Positions 32,669-42,480 of a DNA stretch of 64,000 nt are shown here, one piece after another. The position numbers and the translations under genes are program-made. This DNA comes from an uncultured Lachnospiraceae bacterium (lineage in GTDB: Bacteria; Bacillota; Clostridia; Lachnospirales; Lachnospiraceae), in NCBI GenBank assembly GCA_910586355.1, contig CAJUHJ010000005.1:69485-133484 (forward strand), given 5' to 3'. Every line of letters begins with the position of its first letter. The stretch's first letter is position 1. The notes below the pieces were generated by a model. It saw only the letters and a program-made list of their open reading frames with translations, was not told the origin of the DNA and searched no databases.

Positions 32669-35329
32669 TTAATTTCCTCTGTTTACTGCCGCTTTCCGGA
32701 TTAAATCAACCGGTATCATAGTGACTGCCAAAAGTATAACGACTGCCCATCCTTTTAATCCAAACGGAACACAGCTGAACATATTCCCTATCCATGTAAA
32801 GGCAGTAAACGGCACCAGCGCCGCGTTTACAATCAATGCCTGAACAAAAATAATGGTAAAAAATACTTTTAGGAAGCCGGTATTTTCATTTAAGCCTTTA
32901 AAGACAGCAAAGCTGTCGTCCCTGACATTAAAGCCGTTAAACAATGCGCTGACAATAAATAATACGAAATACCCCGTCAAATGCTGTTCCTGGGTTTCAA
33001 AAAATCCCCTGAAAAATGGGTGTTTTAAATATATAAAACTTATACAGGTCAGCCATGCGCCCATTACAATAATCTGCGCCATCATTTTTTTGTTTACAAT
33101 GTTCTCGTCTCTTCTTCTGGGCTTCTCGTCCATATATTTTTTCAAGGCTGGTTCGTTTCCAAGCATAATTGCGCCTAAACCGTCCATAACCAAGTTCACG
33201 AACAGTAAATGGGTTACTTTTAACGGCTCTTCCACTCCAAAGAACGGAGCTACTGCACTCACGACAACGGCCGCTACATTTATCACAAGCTGGAATTTAC
33301 AGAATTTCAATATGTTGTGATAAATGGTTCTGCCATACCAGATAGCGTCTTTGATGGATTTAAAGTTGTCGTCCAGGATAACGATTTTTCCAGCTTCTTT
33401 GGCAGCTTCGGTACCGCTTCCCATTGCAAAACCTACGTCAGCGCGTTTTAGTGCCGGCGAATCGTTTACACCGTCTCCAGTCATGCCGACTACGAGATTC
33501 ATTTCCTGGCATAAACGTACCATTCTGGATTTATCCGTCGGAAGCGCCCTTGCAATCACACGGATATTGGGAATGATTTTTTTGAGCTCTTCATCAGATT
33601 TTTCATTTAACTGAGCTGAAGAAAGCGCAATGTCTGTTTCACTTTTGAGAAGCCCCGCGTCTTTTGCAATCGCAACGGCTGTTTCTAAACGGTCCCCCGT
33701 TATCATTACAACCTGGATTCCGGCATTTTGTACCTCTTCAATGGCTTCACGCGCTTCTGCTCTTACGTCATCTCGAATTCCAACCAAACCGATAATCACA
33801 ATATCGTCATTGATTTTATTTTCAGTCAAAGGTTTAGCAGAATAACCAAAGGCCAGTACACGCATAGCTTTTGCAGCAAGCGCGTCAATTTTTTTATCTA
33901 ACGCAGCTTTATCCAGCTGCTTTTCTGTGCCGTCCGCATCTAAATATTTATTCGCAAGGGCAAGCAGGCGTTCCGGCGCCCCTTTGTAAAATGTTTTTCC
34001 AATGCTTTCAATCCTTGCCTGGCTGAATTTGTTTGCAGAATTAAAACCTTGTGATTTTGTCACAACACATTCTTTATCGGCTTCTAAGGTACGGAACGTA
34101 GATTCGCCGATAAATTTCATCAATGCCTGGTCTGTGGCATTTCCTCCGATAACTCTGTGCTCGCCGTCATACATAGACTGCGTATTTTTACCAATTGCAA
34201 GGTCTAATAAACCTTTTACGCTGCTGTGTTTGCTTAAGTCTGCAATTTCTATGGATTTGCCGTCTGCTGTAAAGAAATCTACGACTTCTAACATTCCTTT
34301 TGTAATCGTCCCCGTTTTATCGCTAAATAAAATATTCAAGGAACCTGCAGTTTCGATACCTTCTGCTTTCCGGACGAGAACGTTATGATCTAACATCTTG
34401 CTTGTATTCTGCATTAATACCAGAGAAATCATCAGAGGTAGACCTTCTGGAACTGCGCATACGATAATAACAACCGCCAAAGATACTGCTTCTACAATAT
34501 CTTTGATTACTTCTTCTATGCCGATTGCAAAATATGCGGATACCCCGCCGGCATTTATAATAAAGTAAGCAAAATACAATACTGCAATCACAATTGCACC
34601 GATATAGCCGAACGTAGAAATCTGCTTTGCAAGTTTTGATAATTTTACTTTCAGCGGAGAATCCGGCTCGTCTTCCTGCATTTCTTCTGCCATTTTGCCC
34701 ATCATGGTTTTTAAACCAACTTTACGGACGTCTAAAATTCCCTCTCCATCAAAAACAACAGCGCCGCGGAACAGCGAATGTTTATCGACAAACGTGTCTC
34801 CCGTAATATCATCCGGCAGCTTTGTATTTTCCGGCGCCTCTGATTTTTTACATTCTTCGGCTTCTCCGTTTAATGCAGAATTATCTACGGCAAGCGCGCC
34901 AGACACTAAAATACCGTCTGCCGGAATTTTATCGCCGGACTGCAGCAGTACTTTATCGCCCGTTACAACATCATCTACGTCAATCACAGTGACAATTCCG
35001 TTTCTGTGCACTTTACACTGGTCTTTTTTGGTACTGTCTTTTAATTCCCTGTATTTTGTATCGCTGGCTACGCCTGTTTTTGCAGAAACAAACGCCACGA
35101 TTAATACTGCAATAATCGTTCCCAATGGTTCATAGATTTCTGCATAGCCAAAGAAAAACATCACAATCATAAGCACAGCGATTGCAAGCAGTATTTTTAT
35201 CATGGGATCGCCGAATGTCTCCTTAAACTCTTCCCAAAATGTCGTCGGTTCTGAATCAGGTATTTCATTTGACCCAAATTCCCGTCTGGAAGCTTCTACT
35301 TCCTTATCTGTAAGTCCTTGATATTTCAT
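32669..35329 (-). CDS. Calcium-type P-type ATPase
   Basis: An 886-residue P2-type ATPase. The phosphorylation motif is SDKTGTITKG, preceded by PEGLPLMISL in the M4 ion-binding helix; the actuator domain carries NGEAEE where TGES is usual, a variation of the catalytic loop; the hinge has MTGDGVNDSPALKRADVGFAMG. Ten membrane segments are expected. The type resembles PMCA/SERCA calcium pumps. It is in one operon with the terD/telA genes upstream (22 bases after terD) and the HAD gene, and Ter proteins of the TerD family bind calcium, so calcium handling is a coherent theme. Confidence 0.88.
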   Translation of the reverse strand: MKYQGLTDKEVEASRREFGSNEIPDSEPTTFWEEFKETFGDPMIKILLAIAVLMIVMFFFGYAEIYEPLGTIIAVLIVAFVSAKTGVASDTKYRELKDSTKKDQCKVHRNGIVTVIDVDDVVTGDKVLLQSGDKIPADGILVSGALAVDNSALNGEAEECKKSEAPENTKLPDDITGDTFVDKHSLFRGAVVFDGEGILDVRKVGLKTMMGKMAEEMQEDEPDSPLKVKLSKLAKQISTFGYIGAIVIAVLYFAYFIINAGGVSAYFAIGIEEVIKDIVEAVSLAVVIIVCAVPEGLPLMISLVLMQNTSKMLDHNVLVRKAEGIETAGSLNILFSDKTGTITKGMLEVVDFFTADGKSIEIADLSKHSSVKGLLDLAIGKNTQSMYDGEHRVIGGNATDQALMKFIGESTFRTLEADKECVVTKSQGFNSANKFSQARIESIGKTFYKGAPERLLALANKYLDADGTEKQLDKAALDKKIDALAAKAMRVLAFGYSAKPLTENKINDDIVIIGLVGIRDDVRAEAREAIEEVQNAGIQVVMITGDRLETAVAIAKDAGLLKSETDIALSSAQLNEKSDEELKKIIPNIRVIARALPTDKSRMVRLCQEMNLVVGMTGDGVNDSPALKRADVGFAMGSGTEAAKEAGKIVILDDNFKSIKDAIWYGRTIYHNILKFCKFQLVINVAAVVVSAVAPFFGVEEPLKVTHLLFVNLVMDGLGAIMLGNEPALKKYMDEKPRRRDENIVNKKMMAQIIVMGAWLTCISFIYLKHPFFRGFFETQEQHLTGYFVLFIVSALFNGFNVRDDSFAVFKGLNENTGFLKVFFTIIFVQALIVNAALVPFTAFTWIGNMFSCVPFGLKGWAVVILLAVTMIPVDLIRKAAVNRGN

Positions 35330-35350
35330 ATTGTTCCTCCTGGAAACTTC

Positions 35351-35941
35351 TTATCTGTATCTATTAACGAGTGAGCTCAGTCCCGGATCATTTGTCGCCT
35401 GTCCTATGGCGCTAAATTTCCATTCTCCGTTATGGCGGTATACTTCTCCGAAAATCATTGCAGTCATACCGGAATAATTTTCGGAAAGGTTGTATTTGCA
35501 CATTTCTTTATTCGTTTTTCCATCTACCAACCGGATAAACGCGTTTTCAATCATGCCAAAATGCTGATTACGCTTTACCGCCTCATATATATTGACAACA
35601 ATTACAATTCTGTCGTATTCTGCCGGAATCTTATTCAGTTCTACAATAATCTGTTCATCATCGCCTTCGCCTGCCCCGGTCAGATTATCGCCCATATGCC
35701 TTACCGTTCCCGTCCTATGCTGTAAATTGCCAAAATATACAATATCCGCCTGTTCTAGTAATCTTCCATTTCTTAATAACAGCGCAGACGCATCACAGTC
35801 AATTGGCTGAGGCTTCGGCGCAAAAAATCCTCCTCGCGGCCGCTTTGCTTCATCCCAGCCTAACCCAATTAATACCGCAGAAAGCCCGGCGTTTTCTTTT
35901 GTTAAACTAACTTTCTGCCCTTTTTGCAAACTAATTGACAT
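35351..35941 (-). CDS. TerD-family protein (second copy)
   Basis: A 196-residue TerD domain protein with MSISLQKGQKVSLTKEN, GLGWDEAKR, HMGDNLTGAGEGDDEQIIVE and FGEVYRHNGEWKFSAIG. The calcium-binding acidic loop seen in the neighbouring copy (DFDLDA) is replaced here by a FFAPKPQPIDCDASALLL stretch, so metal binding may differ. It is encoded 13 bases downstream of the other TerD gene. TerD proteins are linked to tellurite, oxidative and phage stress tolerance. Confidence 0.9.
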   Translation of the reverse strand: MSISLQKGQKVSLTKENAGLSAVLIGLGWDEAKRPRGGFFAPKPQPIDCDASALLLRNGRLLEQADIVYFGNLQHRTGTVRHMGDNLTGAGEGDDEQIIVELNKIPAEYDRIVIVVNIYEAVKRNQHFGMIENAFIRLVDGKTNKEMCKYNLSENYSGMTAMIFGEVYRHNGEWKFSAIGQATNDPGLSSLVNRYR

Positions 35942-35954
35942 TCTTTTTACCTCC

Positions 35955-36536
35955 CTATGCTACTTCAATTCCATAATGACCGCACAATGCCGCTAAACCG
36001 CCCTGGAAACCGCTGCCAATTGCATTAAATTTCCATTCTCCATTGTAACGGTATAATTCCCCGACTACAACAGCCGTTTCAATTGAAAAATCCTCACCCA
36101 AGTCATAACGTATTAACTCTGCGCCTGATGTTTCATCGACGATACGGATAAAGGAATTCGATACCTGGCCAAAATTCTGCCGTCTGACGTCCGAATCATA
36201 GATAGTAACCGTAAACGCTATTTTTGTAATATTTGCCGGTACTTTTGACAAATCAATTTCAATCTGCTCGTCATCGCCTTCGCCTTCGCCCGTCAGATTA
36301 TCTCCCATATGAAGTACCGCGCCGCTGGCATGTTCCAAATTTCCATAAAACACAAATTCTTTTTCTGTCGGGCATTTCCCATTATCTCCAAGCATAAATG
36401 CCGCTGCATCCAAATCAAAATCTGCTCCAGAATCAAATTCATTGACGTCCCATCCAAGACCAACCATAATTTTTTTTAATCCCGGATTTCCCTTTGTTAA
36501 ATCAACTTTCTGTCCTTTTGATAAATTAATTGGCAT
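35955..36536 (-). CDS. terD: TerD-family protein (first copy)
   Basis: A canonical 193-residue TerD protein: MPINLSKGQKVDLTKGNPG, GLGWDVNEF, the calcium-binding DFDLDAAAFMLG loop, HMGDNLTGEGEGDDEQIEID and GELYRYNGEWKFNAIGSGF. The order telA-terD-terD follows the general ter pattern. Strong GGAGGA before the ATG. Confidence 0.95.
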   Translation of the reverse strand: MPINLSKGQKVDLTKGNPGLKKIMVGLGWDVNEFDSGADFDLDAAAFMLGDNGKCPTEKEFVFYGNLEHASGAVLHMGDNLTGEGEGDDEQIEIDLSKVPANITKIAFTVTIYDSDVRRQNFGQVSNSFIRIVDETSGAELIRYDLGEDFSIETAVVVGELYRYNGEWKFNAIGSGFQGGLAALCGHYGIEVA

Positions 36537-36560
36537 AAAATAATCCTCCTCCGTAATTGT

Positions 36561-37703
36561 TTATTGTTTTTTGGGCATATGATACATCTTATTGAACTCG
36601 TCTTTTATCGTCTGAAGTCTTGCCTGATCCTCTACGCGCTGTCTTCTGGCGGTTTCCTGAATCTGCTTTGTCTCTTCAATACCATTGACGATTGTTCTCC
36701 AAGTTGTTTCCAACGTTTCTATTTTGATTGAACTTCCAGAAGCCATACGGGCCGTCATTTTGGACTGCTCAACCGTATTCCTTGCATTTTTCACCAGCAT
36801 TTCATTTGTCTTTTCATCCAATGCAGACATTGCTTCCGCCTGGATTCTCTGGCGTTTTAACATAATTGCCTGCGCTAGGGCCTGTTTAAATACCGGAAGC
36901 GTTATTATAAATGCAGAATTGATTTTTCTAACAAGATTCATATTGGAAAATGCCATTGTCTTAATCATCGGCACCGACTGCATTGCTACGCTCTCTGCTG
37001 TCCGCAAATCCTGTGTTCTTTGCTCAAGCATCATAAGCGCCTGCTGCAAACTTTGAATTTCAAACTGAATTGCCATATCGCCGGAAGCGTCCATATCTGC
37101 CTGTCTTTGGGCAATGTATTCCTCCAGCTCCCTGCAGCCTTGTTCTCCAGCCAGGATATATTTTACAAGTTCATGGTAATAATTTACATTTGCCTGGAAC
37201 ATCTGGTCTAATTTACGGTTGGATTGTTTTATCTCAGATTCATATTGCTTTAACTGAACATAAATTTTATCTACTTCCTCGCCCATAGTATGATATTTTG
37301 CCAAAATTTTATCCAACTGTTTTCTCATATTTCCAAATAATTTGCTAAACAAACCTGGATTTTCCTGAATTTCTTCAATATCAAACTTTGACATAATTTT
37401 AGAAAGCGTATTTAACATTGTGCTGGTATCGTCAATCTGAGACATATTCATACTGTTTAATACCACGTCGGACGCTTTGGAAATTTCCTCGGCTGCGTTC
37501 GCGCCAAATGAAACAATCGTTTCTAAATTATTTACCTCTATCGTACTGACTAAAGCGTCGACCTCGGCGGAATTCACCAGTTTTTCATTCATCTGCTGCC
37601 TGTCAGAAACAATATCATAACTTTCTGCAATTTGAAGCTCATTTTTGGCTTCTGGCGCAGCCATCGGCTGCTGTGCTGCTGTTTTACTAAAATCAAGACC
37701 CAT
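36561..37703 (-). CDS. telA: Toxic anion resistance protein TelA
   Basis: A 380-residue, almost wholly helical protein of the TelA/KlaA family. Recognisable parts are FGANAAEEISKASDVVL, the KQLDKILAKYHTMGEEVDKI coiled coil and the C-terminal TMEALDEKTNEML-like ALDEKTNEMLVKNARNTVEQ. It lies 24 bases ahead of the first terD and one base behind the YceG-like gene. TelA is associated with tellurite resistance and membrane stress in ter operons. Confidence 0.92.
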   Translation of the reverse strand: MGLDFSKTAAQQPMAAPEAKNELQIAESYDIVSDRQQMNEKLVNSAEVDALVSTIEVNNLETIVSFGANAAEEISKASDVVLNSMNMSQIDDTSTMLNTLSKIMSKFDIEEIQENPGLFSKLFGNMRKQLDKILAKYHTMGEEVDKIYVQLKQYESEIKQSNRKLDQMFQANVNYYHELVKYILAGEQGCRELEEYIAQRQADMDASGDMAIQFEIQSLQQALMMLEQRTQDLRTAESVAMQSVPMIKTMAFSNMNLVRKINSAFIITLPVFKQALAQAIMLKRQRIQAEAMSALDEKTNEMLVKNARNTVEQSKMTARMASGSSIKIETLETTWRTIVNGIEETKQIQETARRQRVEDQARLQTIKDEFNKMYHMPKKQ

Positions 37704-37704
37704 C

Positions 37705-39978
37705 TTATCTACCTCTCTTAAATAATCTTTCCCGCCAGGAAGGGCGTGTGTTAGAAGAAATATTCCGAAAATCAGGTGTTGTCAAATCATATACATATTC
37801 CCCGATTTGGTGTTCTTCTAAAATTTTTTGTGTAAAATATTTCTCAATGCTCTGATAGCCGGTAGGCGCAAAAACCAGTACGTCAAAGCCCACCAGATTC
37901 AAAAAGGCCGCCAGAATAGCATCTTCCAGACTTGAAACCTCCTCTGTTGTATGAATATAAATAAACTTCGGATTCTTTTTGGTAAAATCAAACTTTTGAA
38001 GCAAGCGGGTAATTTCCCTGTTTAAATTGAGTACCGTAGAAAGAATCGTATATTCTGTCCCATTTTCAAACGTTCCTCTTATTGTCCTTTGCTCAATTAA
38101 ATCTTCCAGTTTCTCTAATATATGTTCCTGCATCTCCTCCCGCAGCGCCCCATATTGATATAATTTGTGCGATTTAATTTTTGCTTTACAAAGTCTGCCG
38201 TTTTTCCAAAATTCTGTTACGCAGGCCTTCATTGGATTATTGTCTTCTCTTCGGATATAGGGAACGCTTTTCGCCAATATCAAATCTTTCGTAAACAAAG
38301 ATTTGATACCCGACCAATACTGCTGCACCATACCGTCTTTTACTCCGGATACTTTTGCAAACAAAACAGGCATATTCACCAAGTCGTTTATTGTACTAAA
38401 ATTGGGACGGTACAATAAATCCTGATTCCACAAAATAGACAATTCTTCATACGTCGTTTTTAAAGAAACAGCGTTTGCTTTTTTGTACTGCTGGTTGCGA
38501 TAGATACCGGAATCCTGGTACATCAGGGTGTCCAATTCCCGTTCCGCATGATATGCTGCTGTTTCCATATGAATTTGTGAATCTTCCGTCGGGAATTTCT
38601 CTACTGCCATAGATTCATTGTAATGAATCTCATACAATGCGTTATCTTTCAGCGGGCAAACTTCATTTTGGTTTGGATGTAACAGCAATACGTCTACTGG
38701 AAGTTTTGCCAAAAATCTATAAAACATGGCTTCTGTTTCACTTTTACATCCATTAAAACAAATCATACAACTTATATTACCTTTTTTCCAGTTCAAAAAC
38801 AATTTTGACTGATACCTCTTTAGCCAGCATATTAAATATACCGCCTTATTCATCAGTTTATTGAGATTTATACATTCCATTTCGGAAAGTTCTATCATAA
38901 TATCTAAAAATGCTTTTTGCATAAGCTGCTGCAAATCCACATTTCCACCGTATTGAATCCCTGCTGCCAGATCCATAAGCATCTGATCTTTTGTACTGTA
39001 ATTTTTTCTGTGAACCGCCGCAATTTCCTCCATCGTTGGTTTTAAAATTTCATTGTCGACAATAACAACCTTACGCTCGCTGTTTTTTAATTCAAGATGA
39101 AACTGATATAATTCATTCAGATAAGTTAATTTATCTTCCACTCCGCAGATTCGGATAAAACAATTATAAAACAAATTCGGATCGCTGCCCCGTCCTAATG
39201 TGCTTGTTTTTATATCCTCAAGTCCCTTTCCCTGTATCCAGGCATTGGTACAGTTTAAAAGTTTTGGTTCTGTTCTATAAAGCCGCTTCCTGTCCGCCTG
39301 TTTTTGCAGCTCTTCCCTCACCTTCCTCAAATTAAAATGCTCTGGGAAACTGCCCATATCCGGCATCCGAAATTCCTCTGAAAAGGCCATGGCAGAATCC
39401 GTTTTCCGGTAATTTTGATCTCCCTTATATTGAAGCAGCACAATATCACATCCGGCGTTTGACAAAACAGAAAACAATAACAGTTCATAATAACTAATAT
39501 CGCCTTCGTATAATATCTTTGGAACCTTATTTTCACCCAGACAATTTACAATCCGCTCAAATTTATAATACATCCAGCACATAAATTTAATGTAGGCATT
39601 TCGCAGCATATTGTCGTTTTTTCCTGCTTTCCGCAAATTATCCAACGTATCATAGAGCGCCACTGACACACTTTTTTGCTGATGTTCTTTCATCCTTGGC
39701 AGCCACTTTTTCAAAGCCTGATGAAAAAAACCCACGCTCAGTTGAAAATCTGTACCCATAATTTCCTGATAATACGCCAGGTTCTGCTCGTTGGGATTTG
39801 GAATCTTCCCTTCAATAACTACGCCAAATTTGCGGGCTTCTTCAAAATATTTCTGAATAAACCTGCCAATTTCTGCATTATAGCCATTCATCCGGCAAAA
39901 AAACACGCCGCCCTCACTGCGGTCTTTTAATTCCAAAAAATAATCATTCAAATTCTGGAGCTTTTTACGTTCACACAT
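37705..39978 (-). CDS. YceG-like component of the Ter biosynthetic module
   Basis: A large 757-residue protein without signal peptide or membrane segments. It fits the YceG_bac type found beside TelA/TerD genes in Firmicutes: repeated Rossmann-like halves, the first around KILYEGDISYYELLLFSVLS with GCDIVLLQYKGDQ, the second near the C-terminus with YIHTTEEVSSLEDAILAAF and VLVFAPTGYQSIEKYF. The biochemical role is not established. The start ATG at 39978 has only a weak site upstream. The gene before it (40004-41359) shares its N-terminal type, implying duplication. Confidence 0.75.
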   Translation of the reverse strand: MCERKKLQNLNDYFLELKDRSEGGVFFCRMNGYNAEIGRFIQKYFEEARKFGVVIEGKIPNPNEQNLAYYQEIMGTDFQLSVGFFHQALKKWLPRMKEHQQKSVSVALYDTLDNLRKAGKNDNMLRNAYIKFMCWMYYKFERIVNCLGENKVPKILYEGDISYYELLLFSVLSNAGCDIVLLQYKGDQNYRKTDSAMAFSEEFRMPDMGSFPEHFNLRKVREELQKQADRKRLYRTEPKLLNCTNAWIQGKGLEDIKTSTLGRGSDPNLFYNCFIRICGVEDKLTYLNELYQFHLELKNSERKVVIVDNEILKPTMEEIAAVHRKNYSTKDQMLMDLAAGIQYGGNVDLQQLMQKAFLDIMIELSEMECINLNKLMNKAVYLICWLKRYQSKLFLNWKKGNISCMICFNGCKSETEAMFYRFLAKLPVDVLLLHPNQNEVCPLKDNALYEIHYNESMAVEKFPTEDSQIHMETAAYHAERELDTLMYQDSGIYRNQQYKKANAVSLKTTYEELSILWNQDLLYRPNFSTINDLVNMPVLFAKVSGVKDGMVQQYWSGIKSLFTKDLILAKSVPYIRREDNNPMKACVTEFWKNGRLCKAKIKSHKLYQYGALREEMQEHILEKLEDLIEQRTIRGTFENGTEYTILSTVLNLNREITRLLQKFDFTKKNPKFIYIHTTEEVSSLEDAILAAFLNLVGFDVLVFAPTGYQSIEKYFTQKILEEHQIGEYVYDLTTPDFRNISSNTRPSWRERLFKRGR

Positions 39979-40003
39979 ATACTCAATATCCCTTTTAGAA
40001 TCT

Positions 40004-41359
40004 TTATGTAAATCCTTTTATAAACGGACGGATACTTTCATAACCAACCGCCAAATTGATGTTTTGCGCATGGTCAAAACCTGCCGTACTAATTCCTATC
40101 ACTTCTCCATACATATTCAATACCGCCCCGCCAGAACTTCCGTGAGATGTCGGAGCCGTAAACTGAATCATATCGACTCCATCTATTTTTCGGAATCCAG
40201 AAACAATCCCATCTGAGACCGAATTAAATAATCCCAAAGGGCTTCCAATCGCCACAACCTTCTGTCCCCTCACAAGTTTTTTATTTCCCTGATAAATCGA
40301 CAGCGGATTCAACTTCCTGTCAATCCTTAATACTGCCAAATCCAAAACAGAGTGATATTTAATTAATTCATCCGTAGAATAAACTGTGTCGTCGTCTTCT
40401 ATCCGAATCGAATAAAATCTGCCCCCGCTGGCTACATGGCTGTTTGTCAAAATATATCCATCCCTGCCTATCATAATACCGGAACCAGTACCTATTACGT
40501 CGCCGTCTGGCGCATGAATCGCAATCAGTACCACTGATGACGCAAGCAGGGCCAATTCTTCAAAACTCTTTTCTTTAAGCGCCGCCGCTGGTTTTGCTGC
40601 ATTTACTGGTTTTTTCGCACTTACCGGCTTTGACGCATTTACTGGTTTTTTCGCGCTTACTGGCTTTAAATTTGCTTCTGGTTCCATCAAGTCAATTTTG
40701 CCGAACTCTCCCAGCCTAATTTTCCTTGAAAGTTGCCACGCCTCTTCTTTCTCTGAAATATCCGCTTCACTTTGCAGCAGCAATACGTCATACCCCAGCA
40801 ATGTAAGCAAATAACAAAACAAATATTCCTGACTCTTTACAATATTCGACAAAACCAATTTCACCGACATTTTACTGTTCCATTCCACAATAATATCTCT
40901 CAATAAGAAATCATGCCAGTACAAAAGTTTCACCACAAAATTCTTTTCCAATGATTCATTTGCCGCTTTGCCAGAAAAATAAAGTTCCGTCACCTTCCGT
41001 AATCCAGTCCCAAGCAAGCCCGCATATTCTTCATTTTCCTTCAATACCTCTGTATTTACCGCTTCTTTCTGCTGTTTTTTCCATACCCAGTAAAAATCCT
41101 CATATACGGCAGCCTCTTTTGGAGACGGAATATGCGGAAGACGCAGTATCCTACGGTATCGGACATGTCCGTTTGCCATACGCCCCGCCATATCTGCGTC
41201 CATCTGGCAAATCTCTGAAACAAGTCCGGAATGAATACCCGTCATTCTTACAAAATATACATCTTTACAATTCTGATTCACACCGCCTTTAATTCCTTCA
41301 AAGGCCAAAACAGAATTTACATCTATCACATTATGCCTAAAACGCAAAATATCCCTCAC
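40004..41359 (-). CDS. YceG-like domain fused to an HtrA-type serine protease
   Basis: AGGAGG nine bases ahead indicates a GTG start at 41359, giving 451 residues. The N-terminal 220 residues resemble the YceG-like protein encoded next (KLLYWHDFLLRDIIVEW, YLFCYLLTLLGYDVLLLQ). A Lys/Pro/Ala linker with repeats of KPVSAKKPVNA follows at about 230-265. The C-terminal 185 residues form a trypsin-like S1C protease: GTGSGIMIGRDGYILTNSHV (His), SVLDLAVLRID (Asp) and HGSSGGAVLN (Ser), a full triad. No PDZ domain, signal peptide or membrane segment is seen, so it should work in the cytoplasm. It is the first gene of the Ter operon. Confidence 0.8.
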   Translation of the reverse strand: MRDILRFRHNVIDVNSVLAFEGIKGGVNQNCKDVYFVRMTGIHSGLVSEICQMDADMAGRMANGHVRYRRILRLPHIPSPKEAAVYEDFYWVWKKQQKEAVNTEVLKENEEYAGLLGTGLRKVTELYFSGKAANESLEKNFVVKLLYWHDFLLRDIIVEWNSKMSVKLVLSNIVKSQEYLFCYLLTLLGYDVLLLQSEADISEKEEAWQLSRKIRLGEFGKIDLMEPEANLKPVSAKKPVNASKPVSAKKPVNAAKPAAALKEKSFEELALLASSVVLIAIHAPDGDVIGTGSGIMIGRDGYILTNSHVASGGRFYSIRIEDDDTVYSTDELIKYHSVLDLAVLRIDRKLNPLSIYQGNKKLVRGQKVVAIGSPLGLFNSVSDGIVSGFRKIDGVDMIQFTAPTSHGSSGGAVLNMYGEVIGISTAGFDHAQNINLAVGYESIRPFIKGFT

Positions 41360-41446
41360 CAGAATACGCCTCCTGCACAATTTTTATAACTGTTTCTAAT
41401 ATCCAGATTCTACCACATATCTGCCAATTTATCCACTATAATAAAA

Positions 41447-41475
41447 TTGCTTTCCGCCTCTGTTTATGCTATATT
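41447..41475 (+). promoter_or_regulatory. Sigma-A type promoter for the CitE-like aldolase
   Basis: TTGCTT (41447-41452), 17-base spacer, TATATT (41470-41475), 34 bases ahead of the ATG at 41509. The promoter of the divergent Ter operon should also lie in 41360-41446, but no clear match was found. Confidence 0.5.
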
Positions 41476-41508
41476 GTTATACATCAACTCAAAAAGGAGC
41501 TTACGTCC

Positions 41509-42480
41509 ATGATAGATTCCAAACTTTATTACAGCGTCGGCGCACTTTTATACTGTCCCGCCAATAACAAAACAATCGCAGATTCTATCATTTGCGAACA
41601 TTTTGGAAAACAGTTTTCCCTGGCTTTATGTCTTGAAGATACTATAAACGACCAATTTCTTTTAGAAGCTGAGACCATTTTAATCCAAACATTACAACAA
41701 ATTTATCAGGCAAGTCAATCGAATACATTTTTTTTGCCCAAAATCTTTATAAGAGTCCGAAGCTCTTCTCAAATTTTAAGCCTGTTAAAACGGTTAGGTT
41801 CCGCCTCAGCTATCCTTTTTGGTTTTATTCTCCCAAAATTTGATATGCAAAATGCAAGTTCATATATTCAGACTGCCATTAATATTAACGAACGCAGCAC
41901 GCATCCTTTTTATATTATGCCAATTATTGAGAGTCCCTCTGTGATTGATTTAAGACACAGAATAAATCTTTTGTACGAATTAAAAGAAAATCTAAACTCT
42001 ATACATAACCTCGTATTAAATATCCGCGTCGGCGGCAATGATTTATGCCATGCGTTTGGATTCCGCAGACACAACAGCGAATCTATCCATCAAATTCTGC
42101 CTATTGAAGCTATTTTCTCCGATATTATCACCGTATTCGGCATGGATTATGTCGTTTCCGGCCCTGTATGGGAATACTATAACGGCGAAGGCTGGGATAC
42201 CGGGCTGCGTCAGGAACTACTCGAAGACAGGCTTTTTGGATTTATCGGCAAAACAGTCATTCATCCAAAACAAATTCCTTTTGTCAATAAGGCTTATGCC
42301 GTTTCAAAAGAAGATTTCGAAGATGCCAAAACAATTTTAAACTGGGACAATTCTTCTATTTCCATGGTATCCGGCAACGTCGAAAAAAGACGCATGAACG
42401 AATGTAAAACACATTCCAACTGGGCAAAAAAAGTGATTTATTTATCTCAAATTTACGGAATTGACGAAACCTTCGTCTAA
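41509..42480 (+). CDS. HpcH/HpaI aldolase (CitE-like) of the Ter module
   Basis: A 323-residue TIM-barrel protein with CitE-type features: the N-terminal YCPANNKTIADSI, CLEDTINDQF (acidic metal and CoA-side segment), KIFIRVRS with the conserved Arg, ILPKFD, IMPIIESPSVIDLRH carrying the metal-binding Glu, and GGNDLCHAFG followed by GFIGKTVIHPKQIPFVN. CitE-like C-C lyases form part of the Ter-linked biosynthetic module together with phosphoribosyltransferases and HAD phosphatases. It is divergent from the protease/TelA operon and convergent with the StiP gene, with stop codons overlapping. Confidence 0.85.
   Translation: MIDSKLYYSVGALLYCPANNKTIADSIICEHFGKQFSLALCLEDTINDQFLLEAETILIQTLQQIYQASQSNTFFLPKIFIRVRSSSQILSLLKRLGSASAILFGFILPKFDMQNASSYIQTAININERSTHPFYIMPIIESPSVIDLRHRINLLYELKENLNSIHNLVLNIRVGGNDLCHAFGFRRHNSESIHQILPIEAIFSDIITVFGMDYVVSGPVWEYYNGEGWDTGLRQELLEDRLFGFIGKTVIHPKQIPFVNKAYAVSKEDFEDAKTILNWDNSSISMVSGNVEKRRMNECKTHSNWAKKVIYLSQIYGIDETFV

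Noticed and set aside
34695..35135. A + strand frame of 146 codons within the P-type ATPase gene
   Set aside because: Low-complexity Ser/Thr/Pro composition typical of the antisense of a membrane ATPase gene; no ribosome site.
39327..39536. Small minus-strand frame inside the YceG-like gene
   Set aside because: Fully contained in another frame of a well-supported gene, with no own signals.
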